A stretch of 64,000 bases of DNA from contig NZ_JAAMRE010000015.1 in the NCBI RefSeq assembly GCF_013522705.1, positions 1 to 64,000 of the forward strand, given 5' to 3'. Below, piece by piece: positions 16,837-25,674 of the stretch. The first letter of the stretch is position 1. Each line of letters starts with the position of its first letter. Position numbers and translations under genes: made by a program. The notes under the pieces are model-generated. The model was given only the letters and a program-made list of their open reading frames with translations, had not been told where the DNA came from and made no database searches. The DNA comes from Pseudomonas lurida (lineage in GTDB: Bacteria; Pseudomonadota; Gammaproteobacteria; Pseudomonadales; Pseudomonadaceae).

Positions 16837-18738
16837 TTACAGGCGTGCCTGGCGCACCGCGCCGCTGCGCGACTTGGCCATCGCCGCCAGGCGTACCGCC
16901 ACGTTGGCCGCGCCGTAGCCCACGTAACCGTTTTTGCGTTGGATGATTTCGAAGAAAAACCGCCCTTCGAACGGCTCGGTGTAGACGTGAAACAACTCAC
17001 CGCCCTGAGCGTCGCGGTCGTACAGCACGTTGTAGTACGCCAGCTCGCTGAGGAACTCCTCATCAAAATCAAAGCGCGCCGCCAGGTCGTCGTAATAATT
17101 GAGCGGGATATCCAGCAGCGGCACACCGGCCTCTTTGGCCCGGCGTACCTCGGCGAAAATATCCGCACAGTCGAAGGCAATGTGATGCACCCCCGAGCCC
17201 CGATAGCTCGATAGCGCGTGGGAAATGGCCGTGTTGCGGTTCTCGGAAATATTCAGCGGCAGGCGAATCGAGCTGCAACGGCTGCGCAATGCGCGGCTTT
17301 TCACCAGGCCGTAGGGGTCGGGCAGCACCACTTCGTCATCGGCTTCGAAATCCAGCAGACTCTTGTAGAACAGTACCCAACTGTCGAGGCTGTCAGCCGG
17401 CAGGGCCATTGCCATATGGTCGATGCGCAGCAGGCCGCCGCTACAAGCCGTGTTCGCCTGCAGGTTGAAATCGGTGTCGTAGAGCCCGCCTTCGCTGGCG
17501 TCCACCAGGTAAATCAGGCTGCCGTCCGGCGCGCGCACCGCCGCCAGCTCCAGTTCGTTCGGCCCGACCAGGCCACGATAAGGCTGGCCTTTAAAGGCGA
17601 CCGCGCGCTCCAACGCCTTGGCGCTGTCCTTGACCCGCAACGCCGTGGCGCACAGCGAAGGCCCGTGGGCTTCGAAAAAGTTATGGGCGAAGGAATACGG
17701 CTCGCAATTGAGGATCAGGTTGATCTCACCCTGGCGCAACAGGCTGACGGCCTTGGAACGGTGCTGCCCGGCCTTGACGAAGCCAAGCCGCTCCAGCCAG
17801 TTGGAGAGCTTGGCGCCGAGGCTTTCATCCACGGCAAATTCGAGGAACTCGATGCCGTCGTACTCGCTGGCAGGCGGCGTTTCGAACAGGATATCCACCG
17901 GCGCGGCCGACTGTTCCTCCGCCAGGCGCTGGCGTGTTTTTTCCTCCAGGTACAGCAGCGAGCGCAACCCATCGGCGGCATTGGCGCGGGTCGGCGCGGC
18001 GCGGAAACCATCGTTGAAGATTTCCAAGGACAGCGGCCCGGTGTAACCACTTTTGATAATCGGCGCCAGAAACCCGGCCAGGTCGAATTCGCCCTGCCCC
18101 GGGAAGCAGCGGAAATGCCGGCTCCATTCCAGCACATCCATGGCCAGGATGGGCGCATCGGCCATTTGCACGAAGAAGATCTTGTCGCCGGGGATCTGCG
18201 CGATGGCGCTTGGGTCGCCCTTGAGCGACAGGGTATGGAAGCTGTCGAGCAGCACGCCCAGGCTCGGATGATCGACTTGACGCACCAGGTTCCACACCTG
18301 CTGCCAGGTGTTCACATGCTTGCCCCAGGCCAGGGCTTCATAACCAATGCGCAAGCCACGTTTGCCGGCGTGCTCGGCCAGCAGGCTCAAGTCATCCAGC
18401 AGAATGGATGCGTCGCCCACACAATCGGCCGAGGCATTGCTGCACACCAGCACCAGATCGGCGCCCAGTTCCTGCATCAGATCGAATTTACGCTCGGCCC
18501 GCTCCAGGTTGCGCGCCAGGCGCTCGCGACGGCAGCCTTCAAAGTCGCGAAACGGCTGGAACAAGGTGATGGCGATGCCGAGGTCGGCGCACATCTGCCG
18601 CACTTCCCGCGGGCTGCCGTCGTAATACAACAAGTCATTCTCGAAGATTTCCACCCCATCGAACCCGGCGGCGGCAATGGCGTCGAGCTTTTCCGGCAGG
18701 GTGCCGCTCAAGGAAACGGTAGCGATGGAACGTTGCAT
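16837..18738 (-). CDS. quiC: 3-dehydroshikimate dehydratase fused to an HPPD-like VOC domain (QuiC1)
   Basis: Converts 3-dehydroshikimate to protocatechuate, entering the beta-ketoadipate pathway. Residues 1-280 form a xylose-isomerase-like TIM barrel; the metal ligands can be read as E in IGYEALAWGKHVN, D and H in VLLDSFHTLSL, Q in FFVQMADAP and E in LSLEIFNDGF. Residues 290-633 resemble 4-hydroxyphenylpyruvate dioxygenase and keep three potential iron ligands: H in LRIDHMAMAL, H in GSGVHHIAFDCAD and E in GRFFFEIIQRKNGYVGYG. The start at 18738 follows GGGGAG; 633 residues. This fusion is known from Pseudomonas quinate catabolism; the second domain's reaction is unknown. Confidence 0.92.
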   Translation of the reverse strand: MQRSIATVSLSGTLPEKLDAIAAAGFDGVEIFENDLLYYDGSPREVRQMCADLGIAITLFQPFRDFEGCRRERLARNLERAERKFDLMQELGADLVLVCSNASADCVGDASILLDDLSLLAEHAGKRGLRIGYEALAWGKHVNTWQQVWNLVRQVDHPSLGVLLDSFHTLSLKGDPSAIAQIPGDKIFFVQMADAPILAMDVLEWSRHFRCFPGQGEFDLAGFLAPIIKSGYTGPLSLEIFNDGFRAAPTRANAADGLRSLLYLEEKTRQRLAEEQSAAPVDILFETPPASEYDGIEFLEFAVDESLGAKLSNWLERLGFVKAGQHRSKAVSLLRQGEINLILNCEPYSFAHNFFEAHGPSLCATALRVKDSAKALERAVAFKGQPYRGLVGPNELELAAVRAPDGSLIYLVDASEGGLYDTDFNLQANTACSGGLLRIDHMAMALPADSLDSWVLFYKSLLDFEADDEVVLPDPYGLVKSRALRSRCSSIRLPLNISENRNTAISHALSSYRGSGVHHIAFDCADIFAEVRRAKEAGVPLLDIPLNYYDDLAARFDFDEEFLSELAYYNVLYDRDAQGGELFHVYTEPFEGRFFFEIIQRKNGYVGYGAANVAVRLAAMAKSRSGAVRQARL

Positions 18739-18798
18739 GGAAACTCCCCGCATTGGTTGTTTGTGGCAAATTATTCGCCCCCCGCCTACCGGCAGCAA

Positions 18799-18819
18799 AT
18801 AAAATGTACGAACCGGTTA
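18799..18819 (-). promoter_or_regulatory. Second copy of the TAACC-N5-GTACATTTTAT element, upstream of quiC
   Basis: On the minus strand TAACC, five variable bases (GGTTC), then GTACATTTTAT, exactly as upstream of aroQ. It ends 60 bases before the quiC ATG. Here the TAACC half lies within an AACCGGTT palindrome (18811-18818). Confidence 0.55.
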
Positions 18820-18826
18820 GTTTTTC

Positions 18827-18841
18827 GGGCGATTATCGAAC
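18827..18841. promoter_or_regulatory. PcaR-type box in the quiC-MFS intergenic region
   Basis: GGGCGATTATCGAAC matches the reverse complement of the PcaR consensus (GTGCGATTATCGAAC) at 14 of 15 bases. The region 18739-18959 serves both quiC and the divergent permease. Confidence 0.65.
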
Positions 18842-18959
18842 ACTATGCCGTGCAGCGAATTGACGATTTTTTAGGCGCTGCGCACCATCGATCACGCAAC
18901 AAACGTTCACAAAAGACCCAGAACACACCATAAAAATTTCAAAAAACGGGTACGACCTC

Positions 18960-20294
18960 ATGCCTTTGCAAAACTCCGTCCTGGCCGAGCGCCCAGGCAT
19001 GCCGCACGCCGGCATCGGCAGCAAGATCCGCGGCGCCCTGGCCGTGGGTAAAACCCGCTGGGGCATGCTGGCCCTGGTGTTCTTCGCCACCACCCTGAAC
19101 TACATCGACCGCGCCGCCCTGGGGGTGATGCAGCCGATCCTGGCCAAGGAAATGAGCTGGACGGCGATGGACTACGCCAACATCAACTTCTGGTTTCAGG
19201 TCGGCTATGCCATCGGGTTTGTGTTGCAGGGTCGCTTGATCGACCGCGTCGGCGTGAAACGCGTGTTCTTCTTCGCGGTATTGCTGTGGAGCCTGGCCAC
19301 CGGCGCCCACGGCCTGGCCACCTCGGCCGTCGGCTTTATGGTCTGCCGCTTTATCCTCGGCCTGACCGAAGCCGCCAACTACCCGGCATGCGTCAAGACC
19401 ACCCGCCTGTGGTTCCCCGCCGGCGAGCGCGCAGTGGCCACTGGTATTTTCAATGCCGGCACCAACGTCGGCGCGATGATGACACCGATGCTGCTGCCGC
19501 TGATCCTGCACGTATGGGGCTGGCAGGCGGCGTTCCTGTGCATGTCAGCGCTGGGCGGCATCTGGCTGGTGTGCTGGGGCCTGAAGTACTACAACCCGGA
19601 AGAGCATCCGACGGTTAAACAATCCGAATTGGACTACGTACAACAACAAGCCGAACCGGAACAACCGCGCGTGCCCTTCACCCGTATCCTGCGCATGCGC
19701 GGCACCTGGGCCTTTGCCCTGGCCTATTCGCTGACCGCGCCGGTGTTCTGGTTCTACCTGTACTGGCTGCCACCGTTCCTGAACCAGCAATACAACCTGG
19801 GCATCAACGTGACGCAGATGGGCATCCCACTGATCATTATTTATCTGACAGCCGACTTCGGCAGCGTGGGTGGGGGGATTCTCTCTTCGTTCCTGATCGG
19901 CCGAGGGATGAACTCGATCAAGGCGCGGCTGCTGTCGATGCTGCTGTTCGCCTGCTGCATCGTCGGCGTGATCATGGCGGCCGGCTCCAGCCAGCTGTGG
20001 GTGGCGGTGTTCGCCATCTCCCTGGCCATCGGTGCGCACCAGGCCTGGACCGCGAATATCTGGAGCCTGGTGATGGACTACACGCCCAAGCACATGATGA
20101 GCACGGTATTCGGCTTCGGCGGCATGTGCGCGGCCATCGGCGGCATGTTCATGACCCAGATCGTCGGCCATATCCTGACCGTGACCCACAACAACTACAC
20201 CGTGTTGTTCACTCTGATCCCGGCGATGTACTTCATTGCGCTGGCCTGGATGTACTTCATGGCACCGCGCAAGATTCCCACCGTCGAGGTATGA
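18960..20294 (+). CDS. MFS permease of the anion:cation symporter type, probable shikimate/quinate-cluster transporter
   Basis: A 444-residue permease with about twelve membrane helices. Family signs: NYIDRAALGVMQPILAKE near residue 48 (the N-Y-x-D-R motif of the ACS subfamily), GRLIDRVGVKRVF near 92 and GLTEAANYPACVKTTRLWFP near 141. It is divergent from quiC and shares its regulatory region, so quinate, shikimate, dehydroshikimate or protocatechuate uptake is likely. Sequence alone does not fix the substrate. Confidence 0.82.
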   Translation: MPLQNSVLAERPGMPHAGIGSKIRGALAVGKTRWGMLALVFFATTLNYIDRAALGVMQPILAKEMSWTAMDYANINFWFQVGYAIGFVLQGRLIDRVGVKRVFFFAVLLWSLATGAHGLATSAVGFMVCRFILGLTEAANYPACVKTTRLWFPAGERAVATGIFNAGTNVGAMMTPMLLPLILHVWGWQAAFLCMSALGGIWLVCWGLKYYNPEEHPTVKQSELDYVQQQAEPEQPRVPFTRILRMRGTWAFALAYSLTAPVFWFYLYWLPPFLNQQYNLGINVTQMGIPLIIIYLTADFGSVGGGILSSFLIGRGMNSIKARLLSMLLFACCIVGVIMAAGSSQLWVAVFAISLAIGAHQAWTANIWSLVMDYTPKHMMSTVFGFGGMCAAIGGMFMTQIVGHILTVTHNNYTVLFTLIPAMYFIALAWMYFMAPRKIPTVEV

Positions 20295-20295
20295 A

Positions 20296-21174
20296 TCATC
20301 GCCGCCGCTGCTGCCAGGCGGCGGCCAACCCGCTCATGCAGATCACCCCGATGCCGACCACCGTGGTCATGTCGGGGGTATGGGCAAACACCAGCCAGCC
20401 CAGCAACCCCGCGAACACGATCTGGCAATAGCCGAACGGCGCCAGCAAGGCCGGCGCCGCAAAGCGGAACGCCTGGGTCAGCATCAAGTGCGCCGTCATG
20501 CCACAGGTGCCCAGGGCCAGCATCATCACGCCGTGCCACAGGGTCGGCACCTGCCAGAAGAACGGCACCAGCGCACTCATCACCAGGGTATTGCACAACC
20601 CGGCAAAAAAGTTGCTGGTGGTGGGGGTGTCGTACTGGCTGAGGATGCGCGTCAGCAGTTGGTAAAAGCAGAAGAACATCGCTGAACACAACGGCAGCAG
20701 CACCGCCGGCGTGAACAGTTCACCGCCTGGGTGGATGATCACCAGCACGCCGATAAACCCGCAGATCACCGCCAGCCACTGGCCACGTGTCACATGCTCA
20801 CCCAGCAGCGGCACCGACAGCGCAGTCACCAGGATCGGTGCAAGGAAGTTCACCGCCGTGGCCTCTGCCAGCGGGATGTAATGCAGCGCGGTGGTAAAGA
20901 ACAGACTGGTGCCCAACAGGCACAAGGCCCGCACCACCTGCATCCCCGGTCGCTTACTGCGCAGCACGCGCAAACCCGATTGCGGCAGGAAGATCCCGGC
21001 CATCAGCACGGTATGCACCACGTACCGTGCCCACACCACCATCACGATCGGATAGAACCCGGCCAGGTATTTGGACAACGCGTCGTGGCTGGAAAACAGA
21101 AAGGTCGCCACCACAATCAGCAGGATGCCTTTGAACGGATGGTTGACGCCGGAAAGCGGGGTACTGACAGTCAT
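20296..21174 (-). CDS. EamA/DMT-superfamily permease
   Basis: Ten predicted membrane helices in two five-helix EamA repeats, 292 residues from the ATG at 21174. N-terminal half begins FKGILLIVVATFLFSSHDALSKYLAGFYP; conserved ARYVVHT and EATAVNFLAPILVTALSVPLLGE segments follow. Exporter of unknown small metabolite. Convergent with the quinate-cluster permease, with only one base between the stops. Confidence 0.75.
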   Translation of the reverse strand: MTVSTPLSGVNHPFKGILLIVVATFLFSSHDALSKYLAGFYPIVMVVWARYVVHTVLMAGIFLPQSGLRVLRSKRPGMQVVRALCLLGTSLFFTTALHYIPLAEATAVNFLAPILVTALSVPLLGEHVTRGQWLAVICGFIGVLVIIHPGGELFTPAVLLPLCSAMFFCFYQLLTRILSQYDTPTTSNFFAGLCNTLVMSALVPFFWQVPTLWHGVMMLALGTCGMTAHLMLTQAFRFAAPALLAPFGYCQIVFAGLLGWLVFAHTPDMTTVVGIGVICMSGLAAAWQQRRR

Positions 21175-21372
21175 GGAATTCTCTTGCGTGGCGGGCTTAA
21201 CGCTGAGCACTGAACGAGGCCGCGCTCAACCCGGTAATCTAGCAGGCGGGCCGCAGCCTGCCCCAAGAGCATAACCAAACACCGGGCGAACAGCGCACTA
21301 AATCATGGGAATCGAGTCCAACCCTGCACGTTGCCTTCCAGCTGCACATTTTTTAATCAAGGCCTTGCCGCT

Positions 21373-21789
21373 ATGAAAAAAACCTTCTTTGTTCTTTCCA
21401 CCCTCGCCTTGCTCGCCGCCTGCAACCAGGAGGCCAGGCAAGCGCCCAAACCCGCGCCCGCGTCGGTGCAAGCCACGCTGGTGCCGCAGACTCCACCGAC
21501 CGATAAATGGGTCGGCAAGTGGGTCGGCGTCGAAGGCCTGCACCTGACCATCGCCAAGGACGACAGCATTGGCCGCGGTCACTATCTTCTTACCATGCAG
21601 TACGGCCTCGACGCCGATGACAGCGGCACCTTCAAGGGTGAAGCGGCCGAAGACGGGATCGCCTTCAATCGCCCGGACGGTCCGCAGTTGCTGCGCGCCG
21701 GTGATGGCGCGGCAACCGGTCTCAAGTGGCTGGCGGACAAGAAAGACTGCCTGGTTGTGGTGACCGGCGAAGGGTATTGCCGCGATTAA
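21373..21789 (+). CDS. Small lipoprotein, function unknown
   Basis: Starts MKKTFFVLSTLALLAACNQE, a lipoprotein signal with lipobox LAAC and Cys17 as the lipidated residue. Asn at +2 favours the outer membrane. The mature part (about 120 residues) has a proline-rich linker and then a compact domain with WVGKWVGVEG and two cysteines near the C-terminus (KDCLVVV, EGYCRD). I do not recognise a named family. It lies 53 bases before the YpfJ-like gene. Confidence 0.72.
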   Translation: MKKTFFVLSTLALLAACNQEARQAPKPAPASVQATLVPQTPPTDKWVGKWVGVEGLHLTIAKDDSIGRGHYLLTMQYGLDADDSGTFKGEAAEDGIAFNRPDGPQLLRAGDGAATGLKWLADKKDCLVVVTGEGYCRD

Positions 21790-21842
21790 CGGCCATACTC
21801 ATCTCAATATTTTGTAGGACCGTTCATCAAGAGGATTGCCCC

Positions 21843-22727
21843 ATGCTATGGAAAAAAGGCCGACGCAGCGACAACGTGGTGGATGCCCGCGATGACAGTG
21901 GTGGCGGCGGCGGGATGCGCTTCGGCGGCGGCAAGGGCCTGAGCCTCACGGCGATTGTGCTGATCGTCGGTATCGGCTGGTTGACCGGCCAGGACCCGAT
22001 GCAGATTCTCGGCCAGTTGACCGGTCAGATGGAGCAGGCACCGTCGGTCAGCACCCAGCCGCGTCAGGCGCCGCCGGCCAACGATGAGCAGGCCGATTTC
22101 GTCCGCGCGGTGCTGGGCGACACCGAAGACACCTGGGGCCAGGTGTTCAAGGAAAACGGCAAGACCTACCAGAACCCCAAGCTGATTCTGTTCCGTGGCC
22201 GGGTCAATTCCGCCTGCGGTGGCGCCACTTCGGCGAGCGGTCCGTTTTATTGCCCGGCCGACCAGCAGGTGTACCTGGACCTGGACTTCTTCTGGGAAAT
22301 GTCCCAACGCTTCCAGGCCGCCGGCGATTTCGCCCAGGCCTATGTGATCGCCCACGAAGTCGGGCACCACGTGCAGACATTGCTCGGCATCTCGGCGAAG
22401 ATCCAGGACGCGCGCCAGCAAGGCATGCAGATGCAGGGCGATGGCGGCCTGCTGGTGCGCCAGGAACTGCAGGCCGACTGTTTTGCCGGCGTGTGGGCCA
22501 ACCGCGCACAAAAACGCTTGAACTGGCTGGAACCGGGCGACATCGAAGAGGCCCTGAATGCGGCCAACGCCATCGGCGATGACCGTTTGCAACAGCAAGG
22601 CCAGGGCCGCGTGGTGCCGGACTCGTTCACCCATGGCACCTCCGCGCAGCGGGTGCGCTGGTTCAAGACCGGCTTCGCCCAAGGCCAGATCAGCCAGTGC
22701 GACACCTTTAACGCCAAGAGCCTTTAA
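21843..22727 (+). CDS. ypfJ: Neutral zinc metallopeptidase, KPN_02809/YpfJ family
   Basis: A membrane-anchored putative zinc protease of 294 residues. After a charged, glycine-rich N-terminus (RRSDNVVDARDDSGGGGGMRFGGG) there is one membrane helix near residue 38 (LSLTAIVLIVGIGWLTG). The catalytic motif VIAHEVGHHVQTLLG is near 176 (HExxH), with a downstream QELQADCFAGVW that supplies the third ligand region. Start chosen at MLWKKGRRSDNV with AGAGGA upstream. Followed without gap by the hydrolase gene (TAA-ATG). Confidence 0.85.
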   Translation: MLWKKGRRSDNVVDARDDSGGGGGMRFGGGKGLSLTAIVLIVGIGWLTGQDPMQILGQLTGQMEQAPSVSTQPRQAPPANDEQADFVRAVLGDTEDTWGQVFKENGKTYQNPKLILFRGRVNSACGGATSASGPFYCPADQQVYLDLDFFWEMSQRFQAAGDFAQAYVIAHEVGHHVQTLLGISAKIQDARQQGMQMQGDGGLLVRQELQADCFAGVWANRAQKRLNWLEPGDIEEALNAANAIGDDRLQQQGQGRVVPDSFTHGTSAQRVRWFKTGFAQGQISQCDTFNAKSL

Positions 22728-23708
22728 ATGAATAAACGATCGGGATTGCTGCTGGGTATGTGGCTGGCCTGCTCTACCGCCGGGGCCGTCGAGCATGGGG
22801 TCAAGGTAGTCAGCCCCGATCGTTTCCAGCTGGAGACCGGTGCCTTAAGCCTTGGTGTAAGCCAGGACTGGCGCCAGCCGTTGCCACATGTCACCCGCGT
22901 GCTGATCGTCGTGCACGGTCGCCTGCGCAACGCGCAGACCTATCTGCACAGCGCCGAAGCCGCCGCCGAACAGGCGGGCCAGGCCGATACGACGCTGGTG
23001 ATCGCCCCGCAGTTTCTCAACGAGGCCGATGCGCAGCGCAATCACTTGGACAATACGGTGCTGCGCTGGCAAGGCAATGACTGGATGGCCGGCGAGCCGT
23101 CGGTGGGGGCCGATCACGTCAGCTCCTTCAGCGCGCTGGACCAACTGATCCAGCATTTGGGCGATCGCCGGTTGTTCCCGGCACTCAAGGACATCGTGGT
23201 CGCCGGTCATTCCGGCGGTGGCCAGGTGGTACAGCGCTTTGCCCTCCTCGGCGACGATCATCCGACCTTGCATCACGAAGGCATCCGCCTGCGTTATGTG
23301 GTGGCCAATCCATCGTCCTACGCCTACTTCAGCCCGCAACGGCCCGTGCCGTTCGACGCGGCGGCCTGCCCTGGTTTCGACGACTGGAAGTACGGCCTGC
23401 AAAAACTGCCGGCGTACGCCAACGGCCAAAGCGCCGCGCAACTTGAGCAAACCTACGTGTCACGCAGCATCACGTATCTGCTCGGCCAACAAGACACCAA
23501 CCCCAACCACCCCGCGCTGGATAAAAGCTGCGAGGCCGAGGCCCAGGGCGCCTATCGGCTGATTCGCGGGCACAACTATTTTGACTACCTCAAGCAACGC
23601 CATCCGCAGCTGCGCCAGGAACTGGTGGAAGTGCCAGGCGTGGGGCATAACGGCGATGGGATGCTCAGATCGCCCGAAGGCCAGAAAGTACTGTTTCCCC
23701 AGCTTTAA
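22728..23708 (+). CDS. Exported alpha/beta-hydrolase
   Basis: A 326-residue protein with a signal peptide (MNKRSGLLLGMWLACSTAGA). The alpha/beta-hydrolase fold shows the oxyanion segment VLIVVHGRL, the nucleophile elbow DIVVAGHSGGGQVV near residue 161 with the catalytic Ser, and a candidate catalytic His in VEVPGVGHNGDGML. Probably periplasmic esterase or lipase-like; substrate unknown. The ATG directly follows the preceding stop, so it is co-translated with the metallopeptidase gene. Confidence 0.78.
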   Translation: MNKRSGLLLGMWLACSTAGAVEHGVKVVSPDRFQLETGALSLGVSQDWRQPLPHVTRVLIVVHGRLRNAQTYLHSAEAAAEQAGQADTTLVIAPQFLNEADAQRNHLDNTVLRWQGNDWMAGEPSVGADHVSSFSALDQLIQHLGDRRLFPALKDIVVAGHSGGGQVVQRFALLGDDHPTLHHEGIRLRYVVANPSSYAYFSPQRPVPFDAAACPGFDDWKYGLQKLPAYANGQSAAQLEQTYVSRSITYLLGQQDTNPNHPALDKSCEAEAQGAYRLIRGHNYFDYLKQRHPQLRQELVEVPGVGHNGDGMLRSPEGQKVLFPQL

Positions 23709-23790
23709 CTGAACAAAACAGGCGCAACCTGTGGGAAGCGGCTAACACCCGATAGCCATAGGTATCCACGCAACCCTCACAGGCTGAAAT

Positions 23791-23904
23791 AACTCTGTGG
23801 TGAACTCGGCTGTTTGTAGTGAGCCGGGCTTGTTGTGGTGACCTTGGCTTGCTGTGATGACCTGGCCTTGTTGTGGTGACCTAGACTTGTTGTGGTGAGC
23901 GGGC
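23791..23904. repeat. Degenerate 19-base tandem repeat adjoining a REPIN
   Basis: Six head-to-tail units of 18-20 bases, consensus TTGTTGTGGTGACCTGGC. They begin near 23791, 23811, 23830, 23849, 23868 and 23887, the last merging into the REP sequence GTGAGCGGGCTTGCCC. Units 3-5 are exactly 19 bases. The array seems to have grown by repeated duplication of the REPIN edge. It occupies the convergent gap 23709-24170, which has no gene. Confidence 0.75.
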
Positions 23905-24023
23905 TTGCCCCGCGCTGGGCTGCGAAGCAGCCCCATTCCAGGCGATGTGGTTTCAACTGACACTCCGAGGTGCCTGAGTTTGGGGCCGCTTCGCAGCCCA
24001 GCGCGGGGCAAGCCCGCTCACCA
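23895..24023. repeat. Complete REPIN, GII type
   Basis: Left REP GGTGAGCGGGCTTGCCCCGC plus TGGGCTGCGAAGCAGCCCC is mirrored on the right by GGGGCCGCTTCGCAGCCCA and GCGGGGCAAGCCCGCTCACC. They are separated by about 45 unpaired bases. Confidence 0.85.
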
Positions 24024-24080
24024 CAAGAGCTTCATGTACTGACGTGATGTTTTCACTGAAGATAGGTAGAGACCCATGTC

Positions 24081-24130
24081 CCGATTGCGGTGGGTCAGTC
24101 ACCCAGCTGTTGCTGACTCACCGTCATCGG
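24081..24130. repeat. REPIN-like inverted core without outer REP arms
   Basis: CCGATTGCGGTGGGTCAG at 24081-24098 pairs with CTGACTCACCGTCATCGG at 24113-24130 (15 of 18 positions), leaving a 14-base loop. The inner segment resembles those between GI REPs, but the G-rich arms are missing. A remnant GCCCCTCCCACCTTTG lies at 24151-24166. Confidence 0.55.
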
Positions 24131-24170
24131 GTAAGTCGAACCGTCACACCGCCCCTCCCACCTTTGATAG

Positions 24171-24770
24171 TCATTGCCTGGGCTGGATCATCCGGTGCAG
24201 TGCCGCGCAGTCTGCGGCATGCCAGTCCGCCAACTCGGGCCACGGGTTCTCCGGCAGGTTCACCAGCACGGTCCGGGTTCCCGCCGCACGGCCGCAATCG
24301 AGGTCGAAGCGGTAATCCCCGACCATCACCATTTCATCGGGCGATACCTGCCACGCCGCCGCCAATTTCAACAAACCACCCGGTTGCGGCTTGGGCGGCG
24401 CGTCTTCGCGGCCCAGCACGTCTTCCACGGCGAAGCAGTCGGCCAGGCCGATGGCCTGCAACGTGACATGGGCCAGCTCCCGCGCGTTGCGGGTCAGGAT
24501 GCCCAGGCGATACCCGCGTGCGGACAACTCGCGCACCAGTTCCACCGCACCGTCGGCCGCCACCGAGCCCAGCGCCAGTTCACGCTCGTGCTCCAGCAAC
24601 CAGGCATGCTTGGCCGCCGCCACCTCGGCGGGCAGTGCCGCCAGGTGGGTGAGAATATCGTCTTCGGGCGGGATCTCCAGCGCCACGCGGATCGCCGCAA
24701 AATCATGCACGGCCACCGTCAGGGTGCCATCCATGTCGAACACCCAGTGCTTAACGTCCGCCAGGCTCAT
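24171..24770 (-). CDS. HAD-superfamily phosphatase (Gph-like)
   Basis: A 199-residue haloacid-dehalogenase hydrolase. Motif I is VFDMDGTLT near residue 9 with the nucleophilic Asp, motif II ILTRNA near 100, and motif IV MVGDYRFDLDCGRAAG near 151. A small helical cap lies between motifs I and II. The fold suggests a sugar- or glycolate-phosphate phosphatase; substrate unknown. The ATG at 24770 overlaps the tesB stop (ATGA), so it is the second gene of a tesB operon. Confidence 0.82.
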   Translation of the reverse strand: MSLADVKHWVFDMDGTLTVAVHDFAAIRVALEIPPEDDILTHLAALPAEVAAAKHAWLLEHERELALGSVAADGAVELVRELSARGYRLGILTRNARELAHVTLQAIGLADCFAVEDVLGREDAPPKPQPGGLLKLAAAWQVSPDEMVMVGDYRFDLDCGRAAGTRTVLVNLPENPWPELADWHAADCAALHRMIQPRQ

Positions 24771-25636
24771 GCCCAATCCTTGCGATGGCGGATCAGGCCT
24801 TCCTGGGTCACCGACGCCACCAGTTGCCCGGCGCGGTTGTACACGCTGCCACGGGAGAACCCCCGAGAGTTGCCGGCCCACGGGCTGTCCATGGCGTAGA
24901 GCAGCCAATCGTCGGCGCGCAGGTCGGCGTGGAACCACAGTGCGTGATCGAGGCTGGCGACCTGCATGTCTTTCTGCCATACGGTCTTGCCATGGGGCAG
25001 CAATGAGGTGGTCAGCAGGCCGAAGTCGGAGGCGTAGGCGAGCAGGTATTTATGCAGCGCCGGCGCATCGGCCAGGGCGCCGTCGGCACGAAACCACACG
25101 TACTTGACCGGGTCGGACGGCTGGGGGTTGTACGGGTCTTTTTCGGTGACCGGGCGCACTTCGATCGGTTTGGCGCACAGCAGCTTGTCGCGCATGGGTT
25201 CGGGGATCAGGTGCGCGCGCTGGCGCGTCAGCTCCAGCTCCGATGGCAGATTCTCCGGGCCGACCACCACCGGCATGGTGGTCTGGTGCTCAAAGCCGAC
25301 TTCGTCGTATTGGAACGAGGCGCTGCAGGTAAAAATCGGCTGGCCCTTCTGGATCGCCGTGACCCGGCGCGTGCTGAAGCTGCCGCCGTCGCGCACGCGG
25401 TCCACCGAGTACACCACCGGCAGCGCCGCATCGCCGGGGCGCAGAAAGTAACCGTGCAGGGAATGCACATGCCGCGCTTCTTCGACGGTCTGGCTGGCCG
25501 CCGACAACGACTGCCCGAGCACCTGGCCACCGAACAACTGGCGAAAACCCAGGTCCTGGCTGCGGCCGCGAAAGAGGTTTTCCTCGATCGGCTCCAGGGT
25601 CAGCAGGTCCACCAGATCTTCCAATACTTGGCTCAT
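24767..25636 (-). CDS. tesB: Acyl-CoA thioesterase II (TesB)
   Basis: Hydrolyses acyl-CoA to free fatty acid and CoA. Two hotdog domains are visible: N-terminal FRQLFGGQVLGQSLSAASQTV and HSLHGYFLRPGD; C-terminal LHKYLLAYASDFGLL (with the active-site Asp region) and SLDHALWFHADLRADDWLLY. 289 residues from the ATG at 25636, which follows AGGAG. Confidence 0.92.
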   Translation of the reverse strand: MSQVLEDLVDLLTLEPIEENLFRGRSQDLGFRQLFGGQVLGQSLSAASQTVEEARHVHSLHGYFLRPGDAALPVVYSVDRVRDGGSFSTRRVTAIQKGQPIFTCSASFQYDEVGFEHQTTMPVVVGPENLPSELELTRQRAHLIPEPMRDKLLCAKPIEVRPVTEKDPYNPQPSDPVKYVWFRADGALADAPALHKYLLAYASDFGLLTTSLLPHGKTVWQKDMQVASLDHALWFHADLRADDWLLYAMDSPWAGNSRGFSRGSVYNRAGQLVASVTQEGLIRHRKDWA

Positions 25637-25674
25637 AGAGCAACTCCTAAAAACGATAGGGCATTCCGGGCTGC

